Shown one piece after another: positions 11,454-21,609 of a stretch of 64,000 bases of DNA (within the stretch, counting starts at the first letter, position 1; every line of letters starts with the position of its first letter). A program made the position numbers and the translations under genes. Source of the stretch: Malachius bipustulatus (lineage: Eukaryota > Arthropoda > Insecta > Coleoptera > Melyridae). The notes beneath the pieces are model-generated. The model was not told the DNA's origin, ran no database searches, and saw nothing but the letters and a program-made list of their open reading frames with translations. The stretch is from NCBI GenBank assembly GCA_910589415.1, contig OU342633.1, positions 16,964,858-17,028,857 on the forward strand. The letters are read 5' to 3'.

Positions 11454-12851
11454 ACACTTGATAGGAAGCTACTATGGAACTCCCATCTGGAAAAGATTGT
11501 CCACAGAGCAAAGCTCTCCATATGGAGTTGCAAAAAGATCTGTGGAAGAACTTGGGGCACTGGTCCCAAGCAAATACACTGGATATATGTTACAATCATT
11601 AGGCCAATGATCGCATATGGCTGTGTAGCTTGGTGGTCCAAATACTTACAAGCCTTGGCAAAAATGAAACTGTCAAGTCTGGAAAGACAAGCATGCCTGG
11701 CAATCAGTGGAGCAATGAGCACCACACCGTCGGCGGCTATGGAAATACTTCTGGACCTTCCTCCACTCCATATGTACTTGGAAAGAGAGGCCAGATGGAC
11801 AACGTACAGACTACTACAGGTAGTACGAAACACACAAATGGCTTGTGTCATGGAACGGACCAGTCTACTGGACGACACTCAAAGTCACAGTCTTCTGGGT
11901 ATGCCCTCAGACATGATGCCATACACAACAAACCACCACACTGCATACAACGTCCTCTTTCCAAGCAGAGACGAATGGGAGCGTAACTCAAACGACCTCC
12001 TCAAAGCAGACCTCACGTGGTTTACCGACGGTTCAAAGACTCCAACGGGAGTTGGATCCGGAGCGTACGACGTTGGGTCAAGGCGAGAATTCTTTAAAAA
12101 CCTGGGTCAGTACGCAACAATATTTCAGGCAGAAATTTATGCCATTGTACTTAGCGCGCAGATGCTGGATGAAACGCACTGCACGCGGAAAACAATTAAA
12201 ATCTTCTCAGATAGCCAAGCGGCCCTGAAAGCCCTTTGCTCCATTCGTTGCAACTCCAAACTAGTATGGAACTGTCAAGCAGCACTCAATGAGGTAGCTA
12301 AAAACAATAACTTGACTTTGGTCTGGATCCCAGGTCACTCCGGCCTTGGAGAGAACGAAATAGCCGACTCTTTGGCTAGAAGAGCAACTGAATCCAAATT
12401 TACAGGACCAGAACCTGCTGTTGACATATCCTCAAGTACTGCGAAAACAACAATAGACACCTGGGCGGAAAATAAGGTACTTCGGTACTGGCAAACTCTA
12501 CCAGGATTAACTCACTCTAAGACCTTCATTGAGGGACCCTCGAGAAACAGAGCTAAAAAGCTACTGGAACTCAAAAGGACTGACCTAAGGGCCCTAATAG
12601 GCCTATACACAGGACACGTCAAAGTGAACCACCACTTACACAGGATGAATCTAGCCGATGACGCAGAATGTCGCCTGTGTTTGGAGGATGTAGAAACAGC
12701 AGAGCATGTTGTATGCAACTGCCCCGCCTTGGGAAGAACCAGGCACTCAACGTTCGGAAGAGTATTCCACTCTCCAAGAGACCTGGATACATTCACACCA
12801 TCTAAGGTCATTAGCTTTTTAAAAAGCAGTGGCCTGCTAGAGTGGATGTAA
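11454..12851 (+). CDS. LINE ORF2 C-terminal half: RT thumb, RNase H and zinc-like tail
   Basis: An open frame of about 466 codons, intact from the truncation point to the stop. The first 120 residues are the post-catalytic RT region (LDRKLLWNSHLEKIVHRA, IRPMIAYGCVAWW, LERQACLAISGAM). An RNase HI domain follows with the four acidic residues in place: D194 in FTDGSK, E229 in AEIYAI, D255 in SDSQAAL, D307 in NEIADSLA (numbered from the ATG at 11448). The tail contains C-x2-C...H-x4-C (CRLCLEDVETAEHVVCNC), common in I/R1/Loa-group ORF2 proteins. The start codon at 11448 lies in the target duplication and is fortuitous. The open frame suggests a recent insertion. Confidence 0.85.
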   Translation, partial: TLDRKLLWNSHLEKIVHRAKLSIWSCKKICGRTWGTGPKQIHWIYVTIIRPMIAYGCVAWWSKYLQALAKMKLSSLERQACLAISGAMSTTPSAAMEILLDLPPLHMYLEREARWTTYRLLQVVRNTQMACVMERTSLLDDTQSHSLLGMPSDMMPYTTNHHTAYNVLFPSRDEWERNSNDLLKADLTWFTDGSKTPTGVGSGAYDVGSRREFFKNLGQYATIFQAEIYAIVLSAQMLDETHCTRKTIKIFSDSQAALKALCSIRCNSKLVWNCQAALNEVAKNNNLTLVWIPGHSGLGENEIADSLARRATESKFTGPEPAVDISSSTAKTTIDTWAENKVLRYWQTLPGLTHSKTFIEGPSRNRAKKLLELKRTDLRALIGLYTGHVKVNHHLHRMNLADDAECRLCLEDVETAEHVVCNCPALGRTRHSTFGRVFHSPRDLDTFTPSKVISFLKSSGLLEWM

Positions 12852-12946
12852 AGTACTTAGGTGTGAGCCACAATAGACCCCTTGGTCGCAGTGGAGGTGT
12901 CACTAATCAACCCACTCATTATATAACTAAACTAAACTAACTAAAC
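11454..12946 (+). mobile_element. 5'-truncated I-type LINE inserted in the RTE element
   Basis: A 1493-bp insertion bounded by an exact 11-bp duplication. It begins inside the reverse-transcriptase gene (LDRKLLWNSHLEK) and ends after a short 3' UTR in CTAAA-type repeats, not poly(A). 5' truncation, an 11-bp duplication and a simple-repeat tail are all signs of target-primed reverse transcription. Confidence 0.85.
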
Positions 12947-12957
12947 TAGTATTGTTT
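12947..12957. repeat. 11-bp target-site duplication, right copy
   Basis: Exact repeat of 11443-11453. Confidence 0.9.
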
Positions 12958-13260
12958 CTCCTCCCAGTTTTATAGCCTCTATCACTTTACCGTCCTCACC
13001 CGAGGCTTTGTTACTTTTCATTTCTCGTAAAGAGATCTGTTCCAAAGTTATTTCCGGAATATCCTCTAATCCTTGGTTAACTATCTTCTTGCATAGCTGT
13101 TGTTGGCTGTTATTTACGTGTTACGTGTTTGTTGACATCTACTTCTGTAAAGTTCAGTATAGAAGGCTTCTGTTATCCTCATCAGTCTTTTTCTGTCTCT
13201 TGTTGTTTCACCCTGGCTGTCTTTCAGTTTAAAAATCTCTCTCTTTCCATACGCTAGTTT
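12958..13260 (-). pseudogene. RTE-type RT, N-terminal part of palm
   Basis: The minus strand reads EITLEQISLREMKSNKASGEDGKVIEAIKLGGE with LKWIKDLFNLCRENGIIPSQWN across the LINE insertion. This is the KAxGxDGxxxE region that opens the palm in RTE-type elements. Further upstream are degraded traces (DRKRLMRITEAFYTELYRS). Frameshifts are present. Confidence 0.65.
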
Positions 13261-14876
13261 TTTTTTTCATGTGCGTAAAAGTTATTTAAGAAAAAAGGAA
13301 CCGACCTACGGAGTAAATAACTTTCATTGCGAGTATCACATCATGCATGTACTTCAATTAGTACAACTAACTGTAAAAAATTTCGACTTATTCTGATCTG
13401 CCAATTTTTAGATATTCAAAAATATTGAATTTTTGATAACTGAAATAATTGAATTCAATTTACCGAAATCTTTCAAGCAATAAAGAAGATGATTCGTTAT
13501 CAAAATATCCTAAACTTACTTATTTTTTCTGAATCGATAAACAAAATTTATAAGCATTTTTTTGTTAAGTACTTACGATGATAAAATTATCCATGCATTT
13601 AGATGTTTACCTTACATGAAAAGCGGTCTAAGGTACATTCCACAATCTGAGTGTCCATGAACTTTTATCACAGCAATTCGAATTCCAAGAAACGAAATAG
13701 TCCTTAATTAAAAGTTTGTACGCGTAGGTATCGTATACGGGATTGCAAATTGAAAGTTCTATTTGATAAAATAAATTTCATAACGAATAATTTAGAACTG
13801 CTTCCAATTAACAAGGACTTCTCTCTGAAACTTCCCCCGAAGGCCTTACGAAATAAATTCAACAGTTTTCTATTGTTGTTCTGGTTACAAATAATTGAAT
13901 GCGTTGGTGGTTGATTGGGATTCAGTTCTAAATACACTTGACGTTTCGTAATGCCTTCTTATTGTCGTTTGCCGTGTTCCATTGTCATTCCAAGCCGTGA
14001 TGTATATTCCATTCCGTCTTGATATAATAATAATATGTATGTCCTAAAATTAAATTTTGAGAACTTGCATCACGTGTGGTACAGAATAAATAATACGATA
14101 CTCCAGGGAGTAATAATTATTGGAGAAAATAGGACAACCTAAATTGGGAAATCATCTTCAGAAACTTGTAGAGTTTAATAAATATCTCGTATACCTGCTG
14201 TATCACCTTGATCACCTGTATGCCTAAAATTATTCATAATCAATGAGAATAAAAAATAAAAAAGTGTTGTATTTTATGTCCCCTTCAAAACCCATTTTGA
14301 TTTTTTTTCATAGGTTGTTTGGTTTTCGAGTAGTTCATTTTTTCTAAAGGCTGCGCACCGAAAATTTGAAATAAACGATATTTCGCGTGATCTTAATCAA
14401 AAAAATCTTAATCAGATTTTTTATGAACTTTTGGTAGGTGCATTTTTAATTTACCAACTGAACTATTGGAGGATCTAGCCTCTATTGGGAACAGACGGAA
14501 CGTATGAAAAGAAAGAAAAATTTGTGATTTTAAATAACTTCTGTTTGATATTGTATCATGGCATGGAACCCAAGCTATACAGCGTGATTCAAATAAACAA
14601 TGCGACGTACCTAGGTAGTTAATTGCCAAGTATGGGACATCGAGATAAGTCTGAATCCTGACATTTTTTTGCCACGAAGAAACAGGGTGTTTTCTATGTT
14701 TGTGCTTAAATTTTAAAAAATGATATCATTGTAACAGTTTGATGCAATCCAGAAAATTTAGCAGGTATACCCTCAGACCGAGGCACTTCAAGATGACCTA
14801 TCGGCAAAATGAAAATCCAAGGGCCGTACTTGAAAATAAATGGCTTGCACTTTTTTGCCAAAAAAAATACCGCCAT
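13261..14876. other. Intergenic, with one dispersed-repeat fragment
   Basis: About 13320-13480 matches one arm of the CAGGGTGATTC family (TTCAATTAGTACAAC, CAATTTTTAGATAT). The rest is AT-rich, without a recognisable gene. A 77-residue minus frame at 13704-13937 shows no motif. Confidence 0.4.
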
Positions 14877-15210
14877 GCTAGCCTGTTACATGGGGTCGGA
14901 GTATTCCTCCATCGCCCTAACATTTGTCATTCTGGCAGTGCCTGAAACTCAATCGAAAGAGCTTCCTTCAAAACAACTTAAGACCTAGGGGGCTTTCAGA
15001 AATTCGACAACGTCCTCCGTATACTCCAGATGCAGCACACTGATGAGCCCCAATAGGGCGAAACACGTGTCTGTGCTTGTTCTGGTACTCTAGTGGCTCT
15101 GTTGCTGTTTTGATGGAAGCTATCTCGATTGAGTTTCAGGCACTGCCAGTATGACAAATGTTAGGGCGATAGAGAGGAATACTTCGACCCCATGTAACAG
15201 GCTAGCAATT
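14877..15210 (+). mobile_element. Palindromic hammerhead-bearing element
   Basis: Inverted arms 14877-14962 and about 15125-15210 share GCTAGCCTGTTACATGGGG, the GTCGGAGTATTCCTC block and GGCAGTGCCTGAAACTCAAT. Between them lies a hammerhead motif on plus. The same arm-plus-ribozyme unit recurs at 41828-42575. The left arm here has no ribozyme, apparently by deletion. No ORF. Confidence 0.65.
15026..15085 (+). ncRNA. Type I hammerhead ribozyme
   Basis: All core blocks are present in order: CTGATGA (15040-15046), stem II GCCC/GGGC with loop CAATA (15047-15059), GAAA (15060-15063), a very short stem III (AC..GT) and cleavage triplet GTC ending at 15071. Stem I is AGCACA (15034-15039) with TGTGCT (15072-15077), extended by CCAG/CTGG across an ATGC/TGTT internal loop. 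Stem III is minimal, as in hammerheads of Penelope-like elements and animal retrozymes, which are thought to cleave best as dimers. Confidence 0.8.
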
Positions 15211-15289
15211 TCACTTTGTGTGCTTTATACTCATACGACCTGCATTCATTCCTTATTTATGAATCGTTGAGTATACAATCATGCCCATG

Positions 15290-15585
15290 CTTTCTTTAAA
15301 AAAAATACCTCTTCCGATCGACTTTCGAAAAAAACGTCATCGGATTCGTAGAGTACAGGAAAAATGCTACGAAATGAGATTCTCAAACCGCACGGCACAC
15401 TTCGAGCTTTACAAAAACAAATTGTAAAATGCAAGTTCTTATTTTGATCTATTTCTTTGAAGCTCTTTGAAGTGTGCCGTTCGATTTAAGAATCTCATTT
15501 CATAGCATTTTTGCTGTACTTTCCAGATCCGATGACGTTTTATCCGAAAGTCGAACGTAAAATGTGCTTTTCTTTAAAAAATAAT
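15290..15585. repeat. Short palindrome
   Basis: Segments 15317-15410 and 15450-15560 are inverted copies (CGACTTTCG, ACGTCATCGGAT, AATGAGATTCT, CGGCACACTTC). It has the look of a MITE. Terminal bases are uncertain and there is no ORF. Confidence 0.5.
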
Positions 15586-15885
15586 CCGCGGTTACAAAAT
15601 GGTGCAGACCCCATAAGATGCGTTGTTGCATGCTTCACGCCTTGCTATAGGCTAAGGGCTGCTTGGTTGCATTTTACAACTGTGTATTCTGGCACCCAAA
15701 GAAGAGCTACTTACCTTGTTTTCTTTCCCTAATTTATTTAACTTGGTGAGGTACTCTAATAACACAATCTTTGATGAAAAACAAAGTCACTTTCCTACTT
15801 TTTAAAACTATAGTCTACATAATGGTAAATGGCACGCATCTTTGATGGCGTGGATTTCCGATTTAATTAAATTTTATTAAATTTT

Positions 15886-16930
15886 AAGGAAATTTCTGAT
15901 ATAATATTGAATGTAAGCTTTGACGTTTTTGGTGTGACAAAACTTGGCTGAAGAGCAATGTTCCTGATACATTGGTGAGGATAGACGGCTACAAGATTAT
16001 AAGACAAGATAGACCCGAAAGGGGTGGTGGTGTGGGAATTTACATTAGAACCCACTTTTTCTATGAAGTTATAATGCTCAAGAAAAATTGAACAGCTATG
16101 TTGAGGATTCGCGATCGGAGGGGGGGTAGCTACTTCTGCGTTGCGTATCGAAGCCAAGTTGTTAATTACAGGCGGTTCTTTTCTGCTTTCGAGGACACGC
16201 TCACTGAGCTGCTTTTGAACAATTTTTTTATTTTATGTGTGTTTTATCTGGATTTTATGTGTAGGCGATTACAATGTTGATCTCTTAGATACAGATGACT
16301 ACAGAACTAAGTACGTGCTTGAACTTGATGCTTGAACTTGATGATGGTCTTGGATTAACACAGTTGGTTGATCAACCAACCAGAAATCATCGAGGATTCT
16401 GAGAGTCTTCTTGATTATTTATTGACCTCTTATGCTGAGGATGTGTCGGAACTCCACGTTACTCCGGTAAATGGGGTGAACGATCATGAGCTTCTGTCTT
16501 GTATATTTAACTTTGATTTACAAAAACCTGCAGAAATGCATAGAACCTAAAGAAATTTCAGTAATATCTCAACTCAACAATAATTTGATGACTTAAGATC
16601 GATCCCAAGGAGGAATATATTTGATATTGCAGACATAGATGAAAGGTTTCATTCTTAACTGGAAATCTGAATACATTGCTGGACCTCCATGATCCTCTAA
16701 ATTACAAAGCCTTACTTTTCTTGGTTGACTGATACGATTCGCGATATGATGAAGGATCGGGATAAATGCCTCAGAAAATATATTAGGCATAATCTTATAG
16801 CATAATAGGAAAAAATAAGACATCTGATAATTGGAAAGCTTACAAAACATTGAGAAATATGGCAAATGTGACTATTGGGAAGGAGAAGAAGGCGTACTAT
16901 AATAAGTCTGCCTTCGTTCGGAGGCTCAGG
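15886..16930 (+). pseudogene. LINE endonuclease domain and linker, decayed
   Basis: Plus-strand frames give FDVFGVTKTWLKSNVPDTLVRIDGYKIIRQDRPERGGGVGIYIRTHF, then DYNVDLLDTDDYRTK..LGLTQLVDQPTR, SLLDYLLTSYAED and NDHELLSCIF. The following linker has IRDMMKDRDKCLRKY and KKAYYN. These are the TWL, GGGV.IYI, GDFN, PTR, S-LLD and SDH motifs, in order, of the APE-type endonuclease of jockey/CR1-like LINEs. Several frameshifts and stops break it, and no reverse transcriptase follows. Strand is opposite to most LINEs in this window. Confidence 0.7.
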
Positions 16931-18088
16931 AACCTCACGTTTCTGGTCCGAACTGCGAAGACTTGGATTTGGTGGAAGAGGTAGTTTAGTACAAACTTTA
17001 GTATATTCTAAAAGAAAGTGAAAAAATTGTGCCTACTCTCTTGCAAATAAGATATACTCATACTACAGAAAACTTATTAGTTTTCGCACAAGCACACATA
17101 CCTACTCGTAATAAGTATAAGTAGGTATATGTACAGTACCTACCCATCGGAAGGTAAATTCGCTTTTTAAATTTGAAAGAAATAATTACCACAAACTTTT
17201 ACTTTAGGTACTGCTAAGTATTATTTATCGATTTTAATTTTACGTCTGGCAATTATTACAACCATAGTATCGATTAATTAAATTAAGTACCTAATGAAAT
17301 AAGTGAGCAGTAGTCCCATAGCTGAGATATCTTAATTGGATAAAATCTGGAACAAATGATAGACGCCCTGGTTTGGTCTGAGGTTCGTACCTAGTTACGA
17401 CTTGTCATTTCCAAGAAACGAAGTTATAAACGTCATAAGAAACTGATTGGATAAGAGTTATGGAAGTATATCAAACTCTATATAAAATAACCCGAATTCG
17501 GTTGTATCAAGCTTATGACACACAAGGGGCCCTAAAGAACTTATCAACATTTCACTCCAAGGATTCATATTACATTTTCGTCAAAACATATTGTATCTGA
17601 AAAGTTCTCTTGACGGTGTAGTAATAAAATATGTAGGTAGTAAAAACTGAGTTGAATTCAGGAAAGGTGAAAAATTTATGGATATCGAATGCTTAATAAA
17701 ACCTTGGGGAATAATTTTCGTGTCTGCGAACTTTAATACAGCCAACTTTGGTCTGCAAGACAATAAAAAGTCATCAGATATACCTAATAATACTGTTGAT
17801 ATACGGTTTTATTAGTATATTTTTTTAATAGTCAGAACGAAACGTCATCAGGCTGAAATTAAGTAATTTTACTGAATTGCCTGCTAGACTATTTTAGATG
17901 GGTATTACGTAAATTTTGTTTGACCAGAAAATCTGTCATGCTTTATGAGTCATAATAATATATTACTTTATCATAAAATCGATAAAGCAGATTAGTAGGC
18001 TATACATAGAGAGCACACTGTTTGAAGATATTCGTAAATGTATGTATGTATTAATATCAGCAATGGAAACTTTCTAGTTATCAAGAGG
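16931..18088. other. Intergenic, no gene seen
   Basis: AT-rich; no ORF with a motif and no RNA gene. A CAGGGTGTCTC end stands alone near 18090 with no partner found. Confidence 0.45.
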
Positions 18089-18289
18089 TACAGGGTGTCT
18101 CATATAACTTGGGCCTGTGTATCTTATTAAAGAATCTGGAAGGTGGTATAAGAAAAAAATCTAGTAAAATTCTTAAATATGTTAATACTGATATAATTTT
18201 TAATTGCCGAGTATATTATTCAAAATAAATGACGGTTCACATATGCAGGGTTTATGCTGCTAAGTTTATTATTATTATTACTTCTAGGG

Positions 18290-18515
18290 TAGTTTCAAAG
18301 CCCTTGTACTGAATTTTTGTTTGCCATCTCGGTCCCAAATACTAGAAGTCTAGTTCCCTCTAGTGCCGGGCATTCACACATTAGGTGGTATGGGGTTTCC
18401 TCCCCCTCCCCGCATCTCCTGCAATCTCAAATATTTTTCACTCCTATCATTGAGAGGTGTTTCATTAGTGGGCAATGTCCTGTTAGAAGTCCAATCGCCC
18501 ATCTCAGTTAGTGTT
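18290..18515 (-). pseudogene. LINE ORF2 C-terminal zinc-like tail
   Basis: It reads LRWAIGLLTGHCPLMKHLSMIGV..., one in-frame stop, then CRRCGEGEETPYHLMCECPALEGTRLLVFGTE. This is the LLTGHC...H..R.G....C.xC-H-C signature after RNase H in I/R1-group LINEs. It is decayed and the enzymatic domains are absent. Confidence 0.65.
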
Positions 18516-18531
18516 TACTCAGCTTTTTCAG

Positions 18532-18960
18532 TTACATCTTCTCTGCTCCCTCTTCCCTGTACCCACCTAGTCGCTTGAACAGCACCCTAGTTAGGTTTAG
18601 GTAAGGTCTGCATTGAAGCTGCTCTATTTTCTCCCATAGGTTTTCTGCCATGAGGAAAATTAGTTGTTGGCCTTTTGTGTCAGGTTTCCTGTCCACTAGG
18701 ATCCACGTTTCTGGTTTTAATACTGGGTTTTGTATTCCCAATATTTTTTTGGATTTTTTTCTGGTTCCTCTTGGGTCCCTGGTATCCACACTAGTGCTCT
18801 TATAGGTTTCGGAATGTCCTTGGTCCTAAGCTGCACTCCTAAGAACCTTGGTGCAGGTTCTTTTTCTTTTACGTTGTTCCGGTCCCTTGCTGGTCCCGGG
18901 TTTTGCTACACTGGGGTTCACCTTCAACCCTAGCTTTCTAGGTTTTCCAGTTTCCCCCTG
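18532..18960 (-). pseudogene. LINE ORF1 fragment resembling a DUF4780-type domain
   Basis: Pieces read FLGVQLRTKDIPKPIRALVWIPG...EEPEKNPKKYWEYKTQ, then LGIQNPVLKPETWILVDRKPDTKGQQLIFLMAEN and CRPYLNLTRVLFKRL. The pattern (RVWIPG, QNP-L-T-W-V-R, KGQ-LV, SLE-L, G-LxRV-F) is that of the domain found in gag-like ORF1 proteins of insect LINEs. The naming is from memory of the family. Frameshifts are present. Confidence 0.45.
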
Positions 18961-20369
18961 GTTGCCGGTAAGTTACTTTTTTACTTGAACGTTTGCTCTT
19001 TTTGTTGGCTTCTCACATAAAACTTGCTTTAACCTACGGAGGTATACCATTAAACATTTTTCTTGAAGCATTACAGAAAAAAAAAGGAACACAAACCGTA
19101 TTCAAAACAATCTACAGGATCACCACTTTCAAGACTGATTATATAGTACCTATAGTGAATGGGAAACAAGAATTTTTGCAGATTGGTGCTATCTATTCTG
19201 ACAGAGAGGGATGAAAATGGTACCAATACCAATTGAAACTTAAAATAACTCAGACAAATCCTTCGTATTTTTTGACGTACAACCCGAATCTGCAATAAAA
19301 AATAAGGGTTCCTAACCAAAATTTTAAATTCACTTCGCGCGCATACCTGCATGGTAGAGGAAAGGGGGGAAACATTTCCTACGTGTGCTTTCACCCGTAA
19401 AATTCGAATCTGCAATAAAAAACGTGACAAAGTTGCTTAAAACTGTCCCCTCTCCTAGAGGATGGGGGTAGGTTGGTCGAGTTTGGTATCGTTGGATGTC
19501 TCCTTCCAGACAAACAACTTTTATTACCCACTTTTTTGATCAGATGCGTAGTTTTTTAAATATTTGAATATCTTCAGATAAAATGAGCACCCTGTATGAC
19601 ACTTTGAGAATTTACCATTTTTCACTTTGACGAATTAATAAAACAAAAATTAAGTCGAAACTATTTTATAATTTAAGAAAAAAACAAATAAGAAAAAATT
19701 ATTTGTAATTCATTTCATTTTTATCTTATTTTATTAAATTATAGTTACCTACATTCTTTCAAATTATTCCGAAAAATACCTACATTTTTAAATGCCATCT
19801 TTGCCACCCTGTATCTTTTTTATTATCAACAATAATTGGTTAAAGCAAGTTGCGCCAGATCGTATAACATATTTCGGAACGAAGAATCTTCCACTTCACC
19901 ACGGACAATTATTATTTACGGAACAGCCTATTCTTGTTTTACTATTGAATTCACTAGGGTTCGTAGGTCAATGAAACACCCTTTATATCCACAATAGGTG
20001 TACACGTAATCGGAATTTATTAATAAATTCTTATAAAATGGCACGCAACTATTATTGTCTTAGTTTGAGGTCATTAACTTTTCAATTTCACTAAACACAT
20101 AACTGTTGTGGTGACCGAACTCGGGATTGCATCTTTAAGTTTATGTAATGTTCCAAAAATAAATTTCTTTTGCAACCAGTGCAAAGTTTTCATAGCTTTC
20201 CTGACAATTTTTTTTAATCCTATTTTCAAACGCCGTAGTCCTATGACTATTAATATCTTAACTATAGACTGTGCCAGAGCCCAGAGCTAAAAGTCTAGGA
20301 ACATAGAAGATGTCAAACTACATCGCGAAATCACTCTGATAACAAAGATAACAAATTTGCATTAAAGTC
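18961..20369. other. Intergenic with dispersed-repeat traces
   Basis: The segment 19160-19210 (TTTTTGCAGATTGGTGCTA) recurs at 27935-27990, and CCGAATCTGCAATAAAAAA occurs twice at 19269-19420. A lone CACCCTGTAT lies near 19805. No gene is recognised. Confidence 0.4.
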
Positions 20370-20677
20370 AGTGGCGTAGACATTATTTAATAAAAAAGGT
20401 AACAACACACCCAGATCACTGCCACCGGAGTAAAGAATTTTTCATCAAAGTATCAAATCATGAAGTTCAATTAGCACAGCTACTGTTCAAAATTTAAAAT
20501 TATTCCAATCAGCCAATTTTTTTATATTTCAAAAATACGAATTTTTTCTTAAAACTTCAACACCTTATATTTTCTTAACGAAGCATTTCCCGAATATAGT
20601 TCATAAAACAAACTCATATTATATTTCGATTCTCTATTGTTTCCAGGAGTTAACAAGATAAAACCTGAATCACCCTG
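20370..20677 (-). repeat. Partial MITE copy, CAGGGTGATTC family
   Basis: Ends in AACCTGAATCACCCTG at 20677 and matches 6011-6320 in reverse orientation over about 300 bp, with many differences. The other end is missing. Confidence 0.6.
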
Positions 20678-21232
20678 TATAGCACCTCATTAGTGGTAAT
20701 TTCTCTAAAAAAATCGAAAGTTGAATTATCCCTCCAGAGAGACGAAAATAATGTAGGACACTCCGACTAAAACCAACAAATACATCGAAATGAATTTTTT
20801 TAAATTAGGTTCCCACCTTAACAGGGATATAATGGAAAATTTAAAAATAAAAATGGTCTCAAAATTTACCAAACTAGAACACAAAGCACAATAAACAATA
20901 TTATAAGGTAATACCATCGGATCGCTGATTAAACGATTTAATTTGTCACTAAAATCATCTCGAATAGTGATCAATTGAAAAAATAATTGGGGTTTGATGA
21001 TCGTATTCCCAAAACTTTACGGCCGAGTTATAGCTCTTGAATATAGTCAAATAAATGGGCTATGAAGATAATAATAATTATTATTATTAGACAGTGTGAA
21101 CCATATGTAACGAATAAATTCATTTTGTCAGTTCATATTTGTAGAATTAAAAAACTCGAGACAGGTCGATTTTTGATTACACTTTTAGTGGCATAAAAAA
21201 TTCACTACTCGCTTTAACTTGCTAGTCTGCAC

Positions 21233-21575
21233 TTAACACCCCTAAATTTTTAAATGGCGAAGGGACAGCTTGTAACGCCTCATTTGAAAAGTGTCTTCAT
21301 GCTCTTATAGAAAAATGATACCTATTGTTTCATAATTTATTGCAAAACAAATTTAGGTATTGATTGTTATTACTTATTATTATTACTTATTGTTAGGTAT
21401 TAAGTTTGTAGTGTGTTGAAGCGAATTTCCTAAATAAGAAGATTTTAATTTATTTTTAATATAAATTAAGCAGTAAATTTGAAGAATATCATTTTATTTG
21501 TATAAAGAATGAATAAACCTTTCAAATGATGTATCACAAGCCCCTACTTCCCATTTAAAAATTTAGGGGTCGCTG
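21233..21575. repeat. Palindromic repeat
   Basis: 21233-21306 and 21506-21575 are inverted copies (CCCCTAAATTTTTAAATGG, TTTGAAA). A CCCTGTAT end follows at 21608. The left terminus is not found. Confidence 0.45.
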
Positions 21576-21609
21576 CTATCATTCGAAGGGGTCGCCCTTA
21601 GGGGTACCC

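Larger units (their letters stand above)
9445..13260 (-). mobile_element. RTE-type LINE remnant with two nested insertions
   Basis: Minus-strand non-LTR retrotransposon assembled from 12958-13260, 10705-11442 and 9478-10045. It is interrupted by an I-type LINE (11454-12946) and a palindromic MITE (10052-10701). Removing these restores the order: KASGEDGKVIEA block, NYRPINLLCYLYKLF, QAGFRNGYGSNDH, GVRQGDTISAKLF, LRYADYIVLV, then the GHVAR/GRPPTRW tail. The 5' end is lost or undetected beyond 13260, and the endonuclease domain is not visible. Confidence 0.75.
18290..18960 (-). mobile_element. LINE with ORF1 joined almost directly to the end of ORF2
   Basis: On minus, an ORF1-type region (18532-18960) is followed within about 30 bp by the last part of an ORF2 tail (18290-18515). 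The 3 kb or so of endonuclease, RT and RNase H expected between them is missing. This is either an internally deleted copy or a chimera of two copies. Confidence 0.5.

Noticed and set aside
11432..11878. 148-residue minus ORF and 118-residue plus ORF inside the I-type LINE
   Set aside because: Overlapping frames of the well-supported 466-codon ORF2.
17821..17860. Hammerhead-like GAACGAAACGTCATCAGGCTGA
   Set aside because: GAAAC and CTGATGA are too close and on incompatible strands for a hammerhead.
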